Positions 8,157-16,394 of a stretch of DNA of 64,000 nt are shown in pieces. The position numbers and the translations under genes were made by a program. Source of the DNA: Clostridiales bacterium (GTDB lineage Bacteria > Bacillota > Clostridia > Oscillospirales > Oscillospiraceae); contig JALFJQ010000014.1 of the NCBI GenBank assembly GCA_022775085.1, forward strand, positions 1 through 64,000. Direction: 5' to 3'. The notes under the pieces were generated by a model. The model did not search any database. It saw nothing but the letters and a program-made list of their open reading frames with translations, and was not told the DNA's origin. Position 1 is the stretch's first letter, and each line of letters starts with the position of its first letter.

Positions 8157-9815
8157 ATGAATATTTGTAAAAATTGGTGGAAAGAAGCGGTTGTGTATCA
8201 GATCTACGTCCGAAGCTTCAAAGACAGCAACGGCGACGGAATCGGAGATCTGAGGGGAATTATTGAAAAGCTGGATTATCTGAAATATCTGGGTGTGGAC
8301 GTATTGTGGCTTACCCCGGTGTATCAATCGCCCAACTGCGACAACGGATACGACATTTCCGATTACCGGAGCATCATGAAAGAATTCGGAACCATGGAGG
8401 ATTTTGATCTCCTGCTGGAGGAAAGCCATAAGCGGGGCATCAAAATCATCATGGATCTTGTGGTGAATCATACGTCGGATGAGCATGAATGGTTCGTAAA
8501 AAGCCGGTCCCCGGAGCCCAATCCATACTGGGATTATTATATCTGGCGGGATGGACGGGATGGAAAAGCGCCAAACAACTGGGGTTCCTGGTTCAGCGGT
8601 CCTGCCTGGACGTATGACGAAAACAGAAAGCAGTATTATCTGCACATTTTCGCGCCCAAGCAGCCGGATCTGAACTGGGACAATCCGCAGGTGCGCGAAG
8701 ATGTGTATTCCATGATGCGGTGGTGGCTGGACAAGGGGATCGACGGCTTCCGAATGGATGTCATCGACATGATTTCCAAGACGGAAGCTTTCCCGGATGG
8801 AGAAATCCACGGACTGTACGGGGATCTTGCGCCCTACTGCATCCATGGCCCTCATGCGCATGACTATCTGCGGGAGATGAATGAAAAAGTCCTGAGCCGT
8901 TATGACATCATGACGGTGGGAGAGACGCCCTGCGTGACATTGGAGGAAGCCAGAAAATACGCCGGGTATGACCGTCACGAGCTGGAAATGGTATTTCAGT
9001 TCGAACACGTTGAGTTGGTGAAGGGAAAGTACGGCAAATGGAGCGATGAACGTTTCGACGTAAAGAAGCTGAAAGAGGTTCTGGACAAATGGCAGACAGG
9101 AATGCAGGGGATTGCCTGGAATTCTCTGTTCTGGAGCAATCATGACCAGCCCCGTGCCGTTTCCCGCTTTGGAGACGACGGAACGTATCGCGTAGAATCG
9201 GCAAAGATGCTGGCAACCTGTCTTCACATGCTTCAGGGAACACCCTATATCTATCAGGGAGAGGAACTTGGCATGACAAATGCCTATTTCGAGAACCTGA
9301 GCGATTACAGGGACGTGGAATCACTCAATGCCTACCATGAGCTGGTAGAGGAATTGGGAGAAAGCCACGAGGATATGATGCGCTATTTGAAGGCAATCAG
9401 CCGGGATAACGCGAGAACCCCGGTGCAGTGGAATGACGGGGAAAATGCCGGCTTTACCGACGGCACGCCTTGGATCGCCGTAAACCGCAATTACCGCACG
9501 ATCAACGCGGAAGCGCAAATTCGGGACGAAAACTCCGTCTTGCATTATTACAAGCGGCTGATCGCGCTGCGGCACGAAAAGCCTGTGATCGTCTACGGCG
9601 ACTATCATATGCTGTTAAAAGAAGATCCGGATGTATTTGCATATGAGCGGACCCTTGACGGTGTCAGACTCACGGTGATCTGCAATTTTGCGGATCACGA
9701 AGTTGGGTGCCCGCTGTTGTCAAACGACGCGGAGATTTTGATTTCCAATTATCAAGATCGCGCCCAGAATGTCCTCAGGCCCTTTGAGGCGGTCGTATAT
9801 GAGACGGTAGTATAA
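8157..9815 (+). CDS. GH13 alpha-glucosidase (oligo-1,6-glucosidase-like)
   Basis: 552 residues, usual length for GH13 subfamily 31, no signal peptide, so cytoplasmic. The (beta/alpha)8 barrel carries NHTSDEHEWF, nucleophile D201 in GFRMDVID, acid/base E256 in VGETP and D330 in SNHDQPR. The valine after the nucleophile is the residue found in alpha-1,6-specific members of this subfamily (Ala or Thr in alpha-1,4 enzymes), so isomalto-oligosaccharides or panose are plausible substrates. As last gene of the LacI-controlled operon it would hydrolyse the imported sugar to glucose. Exact specificity is inferred. Confidence 0.88.
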   Translation: MNICKNWWKEAVVYQIYVRSFKDSNGDGIGDLRGIIEKLDYLKYLGVDVLWLTPVYQSPNCDNGYDISDYRSIMKEFGTMEDFDLLLEESHKRGIKIIMDLVVNHTSDEHEWFVKSRSPEPNPYWDYYIWRDGRDGKAPNNWGSWFSGPAWTYDENRKQYYLHIFAPKQPDLNWDNPQVREDVYSMMRWWLDKGIDGFRMDVIDMISKTEAFPDGEIHGLYGDLAPYCIHGPHAHDYLREMNEKVLSRYDIMTVGETPCVTLEEARKYAGYDRHELEMVFQFEHVELVKGKYGKWSDERFDVKKLKEVLDKWQTGMQGIAWNSLFWSNHDQPRAVSRFGDDGTYRVESAKMLATCLHMLQGTPYIYQGEELGMTNAYFENLSDYRDVESLNAYHELVEELGESHEDMMRYLKAISRDNARTPVQWNDGENAGFTDGTPWIAVNRNYRTINAEAQIRDENSVLHYYKRLIALRHEKPVIVYGDYHMLLKEDPDVFAYERTLDGVRLTVICNFADHEVGCPLLSNDAEILISNYQDRAQNVLRPFEAVVYETVV

Positions 9816-9839
9816 GTTGGAAAAATAACCAGCAATATG

Positions 9840-9874
9840 GGCGGCGTGATCGAAATGATTACGCCGCCTTTCTT
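9840..9874 (+). terminator. Terminator of the importer-glucosidase operon
   Basis: GGCGGCGTGATC pairs with GATTACGCCGCC (one mismatch), followed by TTTCTT, 25 bp after the glucosidase stop. Confidence 0.8.
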
Positions 9875-9980
9875 CATGTCCCCAATCCAGGAATGTTTTT
9901 TCTTCAGGCAAACAGGGGTCGTAGTGCTGCTTCGTAAAACTGTCTGCCATCTGAGCATCTGTAACGTCTATCTATAATTT

Positions 9981-10244
9981 TCATTCGTCCATAATATCCA
10001 GTATCATCCTGGCACCCAGGCGGAAGCTGTTCTGAAACAGCAGACACTCTGCCATATCTTGGAACTCCCGCACACTGTCCGCATACCGGGAGAACAATTC
10101 TTTCTGTGCATCCGTCATGGTGGCCTGGAGCTTTTCTTCGTTCCGACTGATTCGTTGAAGGGCTTCCTTGTATTCCACACAGGGGCATGTGTCATATTCC
10201 GTTGGTTCGATATTGCCGTACCACAATTCTTCAAGAATTCTCAT
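9981..10244 (-). CDS. DUF6809-type small protein of mobile elements
   Basis: 87 residues beginning MRILEELWYGNI, a stretch I recognise from the DUF6809 family found beside TnpV in Clostridia elements. It is acidic and helical, with no cysteine pairs or membrane segment. Its ATG overlaps the stop of the TnpV gene (ATGA at 10241-10244), and GGGAGG lies just upstream. Function unknown; conserved association with transposon genes is the main clue. Confidence 0.7.
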   Translation of the reverse strand: MRILEELWYGNIEPTEYDTCPCVEYKEALQRISRNEEKLQATMTDAQKELFSRYADSVREFQDMAECLLFQNSFRLGARMILDIMDE

Positions 10245-10600
10245 TTTGCATCCTCCCCGAAGATTAGCTCCTCTCGGATGATTTCCTCAGCTCTGGCGCG
10301 GATGTTGTTCATGGCACCAACCCAAGCCATTGGGTCGCTGGCTTTCAGTGCTTCCGTGATTCCCTCGGCTATCTTCATCTGCTCGATTATCCGCTCCAGC
10401 CTATCCTGCGTCTGCTCATTCAGGTCAGCCAGGTATGTCCACAGCTTTCCAGACAGGAGCAGGCAGTTGTACTGAATTGGCTTATGCTCTCTCAGATACT
10501 CCCGGCGCACCCGTCCCCACCTGCCAATGGGACGGGATTCTTGTGGCAGTTCCAGGTCAGGAATGGAATAATCGCCCACTCGAATGTATTGAATTTTCAT
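10241..10600 (-). CDS. tnpV: TnpV-type transposon-encoded protein
   Basis: 119 residues with the family-typical blocks GDYSIPDLELP, RPIGRWGRVRREYL, SGKLWTYLADLNEQ and DPMAWVGAMNNIRARAEEI. TnpV is named from the Tn4451 group of integrating elements; its biochemical role is not established. The second of two ATGs (10600) is chosen, because AGGAGG is only 1 nt from the first and 7 nt from the second. A leader palindrome at 10617-10641 sits just upstream. It marks this part of the window as mobile DNA. Confidence 0.85.
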   Translation of the reverse strand: MKIQYIRVGDYSIPDLELPQESRPIGRWGRVRREYLREHKPIQYNCLLLSGKLWTYLADLNEQTQDRLERIIEQMKIAEGITEALKASDPMAWVGAMNNIRARAEEIIREELIFGEDAK

Positions 10601-10616
10601 AGTCATGCCTCCTTTA

Positions 10617-10641
10617 CTTCGGTACTGTTATGATACCGAAG
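10617..10641. promoter_or_regulatory. Inverted repeat upstream of tnpV
   Basis: CTTCGGTA/TACCGAAG arms with a 9-nt loop directly before the tnpV ribosome site; a second palindrome, TTACATTGATGTAA, is at 10681-10694. Either could be an operator. Confidence 0.4.
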
Positions 10642-10750
10642 GATCGGGATGCAGTCGAATGTGCCGCCTTGCAAAGTTTATTACATTGATGTAACAAACT
10701 TGAAAATTTTACAACTTTCTTACATGGCGCTCACCATCCATACAGCATTC

Positions 10751-10836
10751 AAGCCCGGCAAGTGTCAACACCAACCGGGCTTGTCCTTATTCACATCAAA
10801 ACCGCATTCCAGTGGATTTTCGCGGTTCTGCCATAG
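10751..10836. repeat. Dispersed direct repeat, copy A (86 bp)
   Basis: Shares with 11478-11564 an AAGCCCGGCAAG...CGGGCTT hairpin followed by ATTCACATCA, ACCGCATTCC and TGCCATAG, in the same order and orientation. Copies A and B flank the sigK fragment. A second hairpin (GCGGACAA/TTGTCCGC, 10840-10866) separates copy A from the broken end of sigK. Confidence 0.7.
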
Positions 10837-10887
10837 TATGCGGACAAAATCATGCCGCTTGTCCGCCACAGAAAGTTTCCTTGCGCA

Positions 10888-11085
10888 TTATCCCTTATTC
10901 ATTATGTGGGCCACCAGGCGCAGGTTGCGTTCTATGAGGATGTTTCTTGCCTCCAGGTCGCCCTGCTGGGCCAGGGCCAGGTAGCGGCGTTCTTCCTCCT
11001 CCGTCAGGGGCTTTGGGAATGAACCGGTGCTAAGTTGCAGGGAATACAGCAGCGCGCTGAGCATCAGCCAAACGGCTGCCAGCAT
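10888..11085 (-). pseudogene. sigK: 5' fragment of sigK (pro-sigma-K), interrupted
   Basis: 65 codons from ATG 11085 (AGGAGG 8 nt upstream). Residues 1-20 are a hydrophobic pro-sequence ([16 protein letters not shown]) like that removed from pro-sigma-K in the mother cell. [19 protein letters not shown] and RNLRLVAHI match the beginning of sigma-K region 2. The frame then ends MNKG-stop, where sigma-K normally continues with the DLISIG block; no continuation is found in any frame nearby. Mobile-element genes lie directly downstream. It is probably a sigK split by an inserted element, as in Bacillus subtilis and Clostridioides difficile. If no excision occurs, late sporulation would fail. Confidence 0.8.
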
Positions 11086-11138
11086 ACGCATCACCTCCTG
11101 TGCTACTGTATTCGCCATTGCCCGTCCCTTTTCCGGCA

Positions 11139-11174
11139 CAAAAAATTCCACAGGCATTTTGCGTGTGGAATTTT
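11139..11174 (-). terminator. Terminator upstream of the sigK fragment
   Basis: AAAATTCCACA/TGTGGAATTTT stem with an 11-nt loop and a T-tract on the minus strand. It insulates sigK from transcription coming from the EF-G-like gene side. Confidence 0.7.
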
Positions 11175-11477
11175 CCGCGTGATTTTTCGCAACGCGGCGT
11201 CACCTTGCTGACGCGCAGCAGCGGGGTTTTCAGCTGCTCCTTCGGAAAAGCCGACGGATTTTTCTTCGCCTCGGCGGCGGTTTCCTGAAATTCCGGCACA
11301 GCGATCTCGTCGATGACAGTTTTCAGCAGCCACTTTGGATTGAAAGCAAATTATAGTGAATCAGGTGGCATATTCCCTTCAAAGGATCTTTATCGCATCA
11401 GGGAAGCTCTGAATGAATCGGCGAGAGCTGACGGCGGTAGATTTTATTCCCAAGAAAGTTTGTAAAATCAAAATAAC

Positions 11478-11564
11478 AAGCCCGGCAAGCGTCAACCGCC
11501 TGCCGGGCTTCACTGTATTCACATCAGTACCGCATTCCGGTGGGTTTTCACATTCATGCCATAG
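11478..11564. repeat. Dispersed direct repeat, copy B (87 bp)
   Basis: Second copy of the 10751-10836 repeat. The internal hairpin AAGCCCGGCA/TGCCGGGCTT is stronger here, and it could terminate the EF-G-like gene, whose stop is at 11630. Positions 11175-11477 hold no supported gene. Confidence 0.7.
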
Positions 11565-11570
11565 AACGGT

Positions 11571-11631
11571 GCTGAGCACGCCCAATGGCGCAACGATTAC
11601 TGCCCGTATTGTCAGCGGCGACCCGCTGCTC
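11571..11631. repeat. Short dispersed repeat related to 22467-22501 and 52491-52544
   Basis: CCCAATGGCGCAACGA resembles the end of the 35-bp GTAACGATAC repeat at 22467. The following TTGTCAGCGGCGAC recurs at 52524-52537. Confidence 0.4.
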
Positions 11632-13690
11632 AGTCTTCCTTCGCGTCGGCAATGATCTTGGCCTGATTGGCCTTGGGCACTTCCTCATAACGGACAAATT
11701 CCAGCGTAAAGCTGCCCCGGGCCTGGGTCATGGCACGCAGGTCGATGGCGTAGCTGCCCATTTCCGCCATGGGGACTTCCGCCTCGATGACGGTGTTGCC
11801 GTCGTGGTCGGGGGTCATGCCCATGGGACGGCCACGGCGCTTGCTCAGGTCGCCCATCACATCGCCCACGTAGCTTTCCGGCACGGTGACGGCCAGCGCC
11901 CCGATCGGCTCCAGAATGGTGGGATTGGCGTTGGGCATAGCTTCCTTGTAGGACAGGATAGCAGCCATCTTGAAAGCCATTTCGTTGGAGTCCACAGGGT
12001 GGTAGGAGCCATCGTACAGCACGGCCTTCAGACCAACCAGCGGATAGCCTGCCAGCGGGCCCTTCTGAACAGCTTCCTGCAGGCCCTTTTCAACAGCGGG
12101 GTAGAAGTTTCTGGGTACGGAGCCGCCGAAGACTTCCTCGGCAAAGATCAGATCGTCCTGCTCATCCTGAGGCTCAAAGCGCACCCACACATCGCCGAAC
12201 TGACCGGAGCCGCCGGTCTGCTTCTTGTGACGGCCATGGGCCTGCACGGTCTTCTTGATCTTCTCCCGGTAGGCAACCTTGGCGGGCATCAGCACCGCGT
12301 CCACACCGAAGCGGCCTTTGAGCTTGGAAACCAGCACATCCAGCTGCTGGTCGCCCATGCCGGACAGCACCAGCTGCTTGGTCTCGGCGTTGTTTACCAG
12401 ATGGAAGGAGGGATCTTCCTCGTTGAGCCGGTTCAAACCAGCGCCAACCTTGTCCTCCTGACCCTTGGTCTTGGGGGCAATGGCCATGGAATAGCAGGCG
12501 GGGGCGTAGGGGATCTGCTTGAGAGAAACCACCTTTCTGGGGTCACACAGGGTATCGCCGGTCTTGACCTTGTCCATCTTGCCGATGGCACCGATGTCGC
12601 CGCAGCCCAGAGCCTTCACTTCGGTTGCCTTCTTGCCGCACATGGCGTAGAGTCTGCCCAGCTTCTCGGTCTCGCCGGTGCGGGCGTTGACCAGCGTAGT
12701 ATCGGAAGTGATCTCACCGGACAGGACCTTGATGAAGGAATACTTGCCGTACTGGTCGGAGACGGTCTTCCACACGAAGGCGGAAGGTACGCCGCCGGGA
12801 GAGACCACAAATTCCTCGGTCTCGCCGTCGGCATTGGTGGCCTTGTGGTAGTTGCCCTCGGCGGGGTTGGGCAGCAGATCGATGATGTGATCCATCAGCA
12901 TCAGGCTTCCCAGGCAGGTAACGCCGGAGCCGCAGAGCACAGGGAACAAGCTCAGCTCCTTCACGCCAGTGTGCAGGCCGTCCAGCATCTCGCGATAGGT
13001 GAACTCGTCGCCCTCGAAGAACCGATCCATCAGGGCTTCGTCAGTCTCGGCCACGGCCTCCTTCAGGGCGTCGTTGAACTCCTCGATGACAGGCAGCTTG
13101 TCCTCGGGCACCTCAATCTCTACCCGCTTCAGGCTGCGCATCTCGTAGGCCCGCTTGTTCAGCACATCGATGATGCCGGTAACCTTGTGGCTGGCATCCC
13201 AGATGGGCACGACAACAGGTGCGATCTTGTTGCCGTATTTTTCACGCAGGGCCTCGAAGGTGGCATTGTAGTCGGAGTGATCTTCGTCCACCTTGGAGAT
13301 GTAGACAAACCGGGGCATATTGCGCTCTTCGCAGTATTTCCATGCCTTCTCAAAGCCAACGGTGATGCCGTCCTTGGCAGAGCACACCAGAATGGCGGCG
13401 TCGGCGGCACGGAGGGCCTCCATGACCGCGCCGGAGAAGTCAAAGGCACCGGGGGTGTCCAAAACGTTAATCTTGATGTTCTTGTAAACCAGAGGCACCA
13501 CGGAGGTGGAGATGGAAATATGGCGCTTGATCTCCTCGGGGTCGTAATCGCAAACGGTGTTGCCGTCGGCATTCTTGCCGATCCGGTCGATGGCACCGGT
13601 CATGTACAGTAAGCTCTCCGCCAGAGCGGACTTGCCGGAACCGCTGTGGCCCAGCAGGCAGATGTTACGGATGGAATTAACAGTATACAT
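11630..13690 (-). CDS. Elongation factor G-like GTPase (FusA paralogue)
   Basis: 686 residues starting MYTVNSIRNICLL at 13690 (AAGGAGT upstream). G1 loop GHSGSGKS is at 14-21, G3 DTPG at 78-81, and G4 is SKVD (132-135) instead of the NKxD of true EF-G. EF-G domains II-V follow, with domain IV marked by GGSGQFGDVWV. The EF-G loop GHIDAGKTT is not conserved, so this is the divergent EF-G-like group common in Clostridia rather than the ribosomal translocase. A ribosome-associated role is inferred. It is monocistronic, with its own promoter. Confidence 0.85.
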   Translation of the reverse strand: MYTVNSIRNICLLGHSGSGKSALAESLLYMTGAIDRIGKNADGNTVCDYDPEEIKRHISISTSVVPLVYKNIKINVLDTPGAFDFSGAVMEALRAADAAILVCSAKDGITVGFEKAWKYCEERNMPRFVYISKVDEDHSDYNATFEALREKYGNKIAPVVVPIWDASHKVTGIIDVLNKRAYEMRSLKRVEIEVPEDKLPVIEEFNDALKEAVAETDEALMDRFFEGDEFTYREMLDGLHTGVKELSLFPVLCGSGVTCLGSLMLMDHIIDLLPNPAEGNYHKATNADGETEEFVVSPGGVPSAFVWKTVSDQYGKYSFIKVLSGEITSDTTLVNARTGETEKLGRLYAMCGKKATEVKALGCGDIGAIGKMDKVKTGDTLCDPRKVVSLKQIPYAPACYSMAIAPKTKGQEDKVGAGLNRLNEEDPSFHLVNNAETKQLVLSGMGDQQLDVLVSKLKGRFGVDAVLMPAKVAYREKIKKTVQAHGRHKKQTGGSGQFGDVWVRFEPQDEQDDLIFAEEVFGGSVPRNFYPAVEKGLQEAVQKGPLAGYPLVGLKAVLYDGSYHPVDSNEMAFKMAAILSYKEAMPNANPTILEPIGALAVTVPESYVGDVMGDLSKRRGRPMGMTPDHDGNTVIEAEVPMAEMGSYAIDLRAMTQARGSFTLEFVRYEEVPKANQAKIIADAKED

Positions 13691-13767
13691 AGTGGTCAAA
13701 TACTCCTTTCGGGAAGGGCGTCCCTTCCGCACGACTTGGAATGGGTGTCAGGCACCGCAATGAGGAC

Positions 13768-13796
13768 ATTATACACGAAAGTTGCACTGATTGCAA
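13768..13796 (-). promoter_or_regulatory. Promoter of the EF-G-like gene
   Basis: TTGCAA (13791-13796) and TATAAT (13768-13773) on the minus strand, 17 bp apart. Confidence 0.75.
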
Positions 13797-13910
13797 CGTC
13801 TATTTTCGTCAGATTGCAAAATTATGTAATATCCCTCATGGACACATGATTTCCTGTGCAAAACAAACAAATTTCCCCTTTCATTTTTGGTACGGTTCAC
13901 AAGCAGAGAG

Positions 13911-14037
13911 GTTGAGGAGTGAAGAGTGAAGAGTGGAGAGTGGAGTGAGTTAGGAGTGTGGAGCTATTTCTAATTCATCGCCGAAGGCGATACCATCACT
14001 CCACTCTCCACTCTCCACACTTCACACCCCACACTCC
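13911..14037. repeat. Inverted low-complexity repeat (GAGTGAAGAGTGGAG type)
   Basis: The left half is built of GAGTGAAGAGTGGAGAGTGG-like units and the right half of their complement (CCACTCTCCACTCTCC). They flank a small CGCCGAAGGCG palindrome. A second member lies at 14853-15002, so the M23 gene is bracketed by them. MITE-like, no coding potential. Confidence 0.65.
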
Positions 14038-14038
14038 G

Positions 14039-14075
14039 CAAAAAAGAACCGCTCCCCGAAAACACGGGAAGCGGT
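14039..14075 (-). terminator. Terminator of the M23 gene
   Basis: ACCGCTTCCC/GGGGAGCGGT stem then TCTTTTTT on the minus strand, 28 bp past the stop. Confidence 0.85.
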
Positions 14076-14102
14076 CAGATCTGGGAGGATAACTGTCAAC
14101 TA

Positions 14103-14783
14103 TCAACTGCCAAGTGCTAAAAACTCCGCCGGGTCGACGGGGACATCGTTGCAGGTGACCCCGAAGTGGACATGGGCACCCAGGGTGCTCTCAACGATGG
14201 CGGAATCGGAAGCGTAGCCGATCACCTGCCCCATGGTCACGGTATCCCCGGGCTTCACCGTCAGATTTTCCGCCAGGGAAGCGTACTTTGTGGTATATCC
14301 ATCGGCATGGCGGATGACCACAGTGGTACCCATGGCGTCGTCCTCATAGACGGTGTACACCTCCCCGTCTGCGGCGGCCTTCACCTCTGCCCCGGCCTCT
14401 GCCGCCAGATCCACCCCGTTGTGGACCCGCCAGTCCCGGGTGGTCTGGTTGTAGCTCAGGGCCTCCATGGAGTAGCCGAAGATGGAGTCACCCGCTACCG
14501 GAGACATGGTCTTCAGGGGCTTTTTCTCCGTTGGCGCGGTGGTTCCCTCCGTCGCCGCCGGGGCGGTGGAACGAGTAGGCGGCTGAGTGGCAATAACCGG
14601 TACATCCTCCGCCTCCCCGATCAGCGCGGGCACCTCCTCCACGGTCTCCTCCACGGAAACCGGCTGGGCCTGATTCGCGTTTCTGTAATACACATAGCCA
14701 GTGATCCCGATTGCCGCGGCGCACAGGATCAGGGCTATGTAGTAGCCCTGACCGCCGCGGCGGGAACGTTTGTTGTCGCTCAT
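14103..14783 (-). CDS. M23 metallopeptidase, SpoIIQ-like
   Basis: 226 residues from ATG 14783 (GGAGGT upstream). It has a short basic N-terminus, one membrane segment at about 15-35, a Thr/Pro/Glu-rich linker and a C-terminal LytM (M23) domain. The zinc motifs look intact: H and D in VHNGVDLA, and HVHFG near the end. The single anchor plus LytM layout is that of SpoIIQ, which joins SpoIIIAH across the septal membranes during engulfment. Other membrane-anchored peptidoglycan hydrolases share it, so SpoIIQ is a likely but unproven assignment. It stands alone between two MITE-like repeats. Confidence 0.75.
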   Translation of the reverse strand: MSDNKRSRRGGQGYYIALILCAAAIGITGYVYYRNANQAQPVSVEETVEEVPALIGEAEDVPVIATQPPTRSTAPAATEGTTAPTEKKPLKTMSPVAGDSIFGYSMEALSYNQTTRDWRVHNGVDLAAEAGAEVKAAADGEVYTVYEDDAMGTTVVIRHADGYTTKYASLAENLTVKPGDTVTMGQVIGYASDSAIVESTLGAHVHFGVTCNDVPVDPAEFLALGS

Positions 14784-14852
14784 AAACAAGCACCTCCGAG
14801 GCTGATTATGGGCAGAACTTCGGGAGTTTAAACAAGCGTCAACAACTTTTTT

Positions 14853-15002
14853 AGTGTGGAGAGTGCAGAGTGGAGATTGGAGTGAACGGACAATCTTGCC
14901 GATTCCCCTCTAACTCCCCACGTTCCGCTCCTAACTCCTCACTCCCCATTATTACCCTTAACGCTTCATTCGCCACTCACTTCACTCTCCACTCTTCACT
15001 CT
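14853..15002. repeat. Low-complexity repeat, second copy
   Basis: GTGGAGAGTGCAGAGTGGAG at the left and TCACTCCCC/CACTCTCCACTCTTCACTC at the right, inverted around a unique core; related to 13911-14037. It touches the last phage gene. Confidence 0.6.
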
Positions 15003-15364
15003 CACTTCGGCACCGTGCCGTTGGTCAGTGCCTGGGTGAAGGTAAATTTGTAGCTGACAACATTTTCCTTCGGCTCCTGGGTCAGCTCCAGCCCTGTGAA
15101 GTAGCAGTACCGGATGCCCCAGATAGGGTGCTCCAAATTGCCGGCGCTCTTGTCCTCAAACAGGAGCTGAAGCTGCTTGAACCAGTCACAGGCCTCTGGC
15201 CCGTAGAAGGTCCCGCTGCCGTGAATGGTTCGCTTCAGCTCTCCCATGGAATCAAAATACGCCACCCCATCCAGTGTGGTATACTGCGGCTCCCGGCTGG
15301 TTTTTTCCTCATAGGTATGGGGATTCTGGGGCCACACGAAGGTCTTATAACTAAGCTTGTCCAT
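15002..15364 (-). CDS. Phage-module protein of unknown function
   Basis: 120 residues, hydrophilic, with a central LDGVAYFDSMGEL block and an aromatic C-terminal half ending in LTQEPKENVVSYKFTFTQAL. It overlaps the start region of its upstream neighbour by 14 bp and is the last gene of the head module, so a connector or first tail protein is plausible. Not recognised with certainty. Confidence 0.55.
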   Translation of the reverse strand: MDKLSYKTFVWPQNPHTYEEKTSREPQYTTLDGVAYFDSMGELKRTIHGSGTFYGPEACDWFKQLQLLFEDKSAGNLEHPIWGIRYCYFTGLELTQEPKENVVSYKFTFTQALTNGTVPK

Positions 15365-16067
15365 CGGTTACCTCCTTCCGGCTGAGGGCCACGCCCTTGT
15401 GGACACGCCGCAGTCCTTCTTTGCTGTACGTCCGGGAGGTACTGAGCCAGGTACAGTGCTCAAATTCCTCCGTTTTTTCATCGGTAATCAGCTTGAGGGT
15501 AAAGTCTGTTCCCGCCTCAGCGGTAACGGCGGAGCCGGCAGGGATCACCTCTTCCAGTTCGATATTCCAGCAATGGCATCCTTCGCTGACCCCTGTCGGC
15601 GATGCCTCTCCCATGGCGTATTCCAGCTGCCGCCCGGTGACCTCCTCCACGCGGATATTCGCGGCAAACCGCTGTATTTTTCCATCCACATAACAGTAGA
15701 AACCGGGCCAGATAGTGCAGTCGTCCGCATCGGTGGTGCCGGTGAAGGTAGCGAGAATACTGACCACGTACACCTGAGACACGCCGTCGTAGGTGCACCC
15801 GTTCTGGACGCACACCGCCCCGGCCCAGCGGAGAATTTCCGTGGCCCGCAGGGCCTCCACCTCACAGGCGGTGCCGCCGGTGGCGGCGGGGCTGATAATA
15901 CTGATTTCCATGGTCACGGTGAGATTGGCTCTGTCCACCTTCTCAATGTGGGCCGTAGCCACAGTTTCCCCAATCTGGGGGTATTTCTGGCCGGGGTAGG
16001 CCGCGTCTGCCCGGAACCCCGCCTGCCGCAGCCGCCGCAGGACTAATTCGAGGATACTGTACCCCAT
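15351..16067 (-). CDS. Phage neck or tail-completion protein (putative)
   Basis: 238 residues from ATG 16067, preceded by GGGAG and overlapping the end of the upstream gene by 25 bp. The N-terminal 110 residues (LELVLRRLRQAGF, GETVATAHIEKVD, LTVTMEISIIS) resemble tail-terminator proteins such as XkdI in size and position. The C-terminal half is a beta-rich unknown domain. The assignment rests mainly on the PBSX-like gene order. Confidence 0.5.
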   Translation of the reverse strand: MGYSILELVLRRLRQAGFRADAAYPGQKYPQIGETVATAHIEKVDRANLTVTMEISIISPAATGGTACEVEALRATEILRWAGAVCVQNGCTYDGVSQVYVVSILATFTGTTDADDCTIWPGFYCYVDGKIQRFAANIRVEEVTGRQLEYAMGEASPTGVSEGCHCWNIELEEVIPAGSAVTAEAGTDFTLKLITDEKTEEFEHCTWLSTSRTYSKEGLRRVHKGVALSRKEVTDGQA

Positions 16068-16393
16068 GTGTCGTTGACTCCCTTCTCCACGCACAGCCCC
16101 CACAGATAGACGGGCTGATTTTCAAAATAATAGGCTTCCACCCGGCGGAAAAGATAGGATTTCTGCCCTAAATTCAGGGTATCCCCCTCCTTCACCGCCG
16201 TGTCCGCGGGGCCAAGGTACACATACTGCCCGCGGGAAATTTCTCCCAGCAGGGACACCACGCTCTCCATATTCTGCCAGCTTTTGGAATTGACCGCCCG
16301 GAAAAAGCCCCGGACGGTCGTTTCTTCCTCACCGCTGACGATGGTCATATCCGTGCCCCATCGGGCCATCAGGGATTCCATCGTCGTTTTCAT
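16043..16393 (-). CDS. Head-tail joining protein (putative)
   Basis: 116 residues; short beta-rich protein with MTIVSGEEETTVRGFFRAV at the N-terminus, a start that is common in phage head-closure proteins (XkdH/gp16 type). It lies 1 bp from the gene above. Function inferred from order capsid - connector - stopper. Confidence 0.5.
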   Translation of the reverse strand: MKTTMESLMARWGTDMTIVSGEEETTVRGFFRAVNSKSWQNMESVVSLLGEISRGQYVYLGPADTAVKEGDTLNLGQKSYLFRRVEAYYFENQPVYLWGLCVEKGVNDTWGTVSSN

Positions 16394-16394
16394 G

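Noticed and set aside
11186-11345. Minus-strand stretch reading WLLKTVIDEIAVPEF... upstream of sigK
   Set aside because: Protein-like for about 50 codons, but there is no start codon or ribosome site and the frame runs through the terminator hairpin. Possibly a gene remnant; not supported.
11585-13612. Very long plus-strand open frame opposite the EF-G-like gene
   Set aside because: Antisense shadow caused by high GC and codon bias; the minus-strand frame carries all GTPase motifs.
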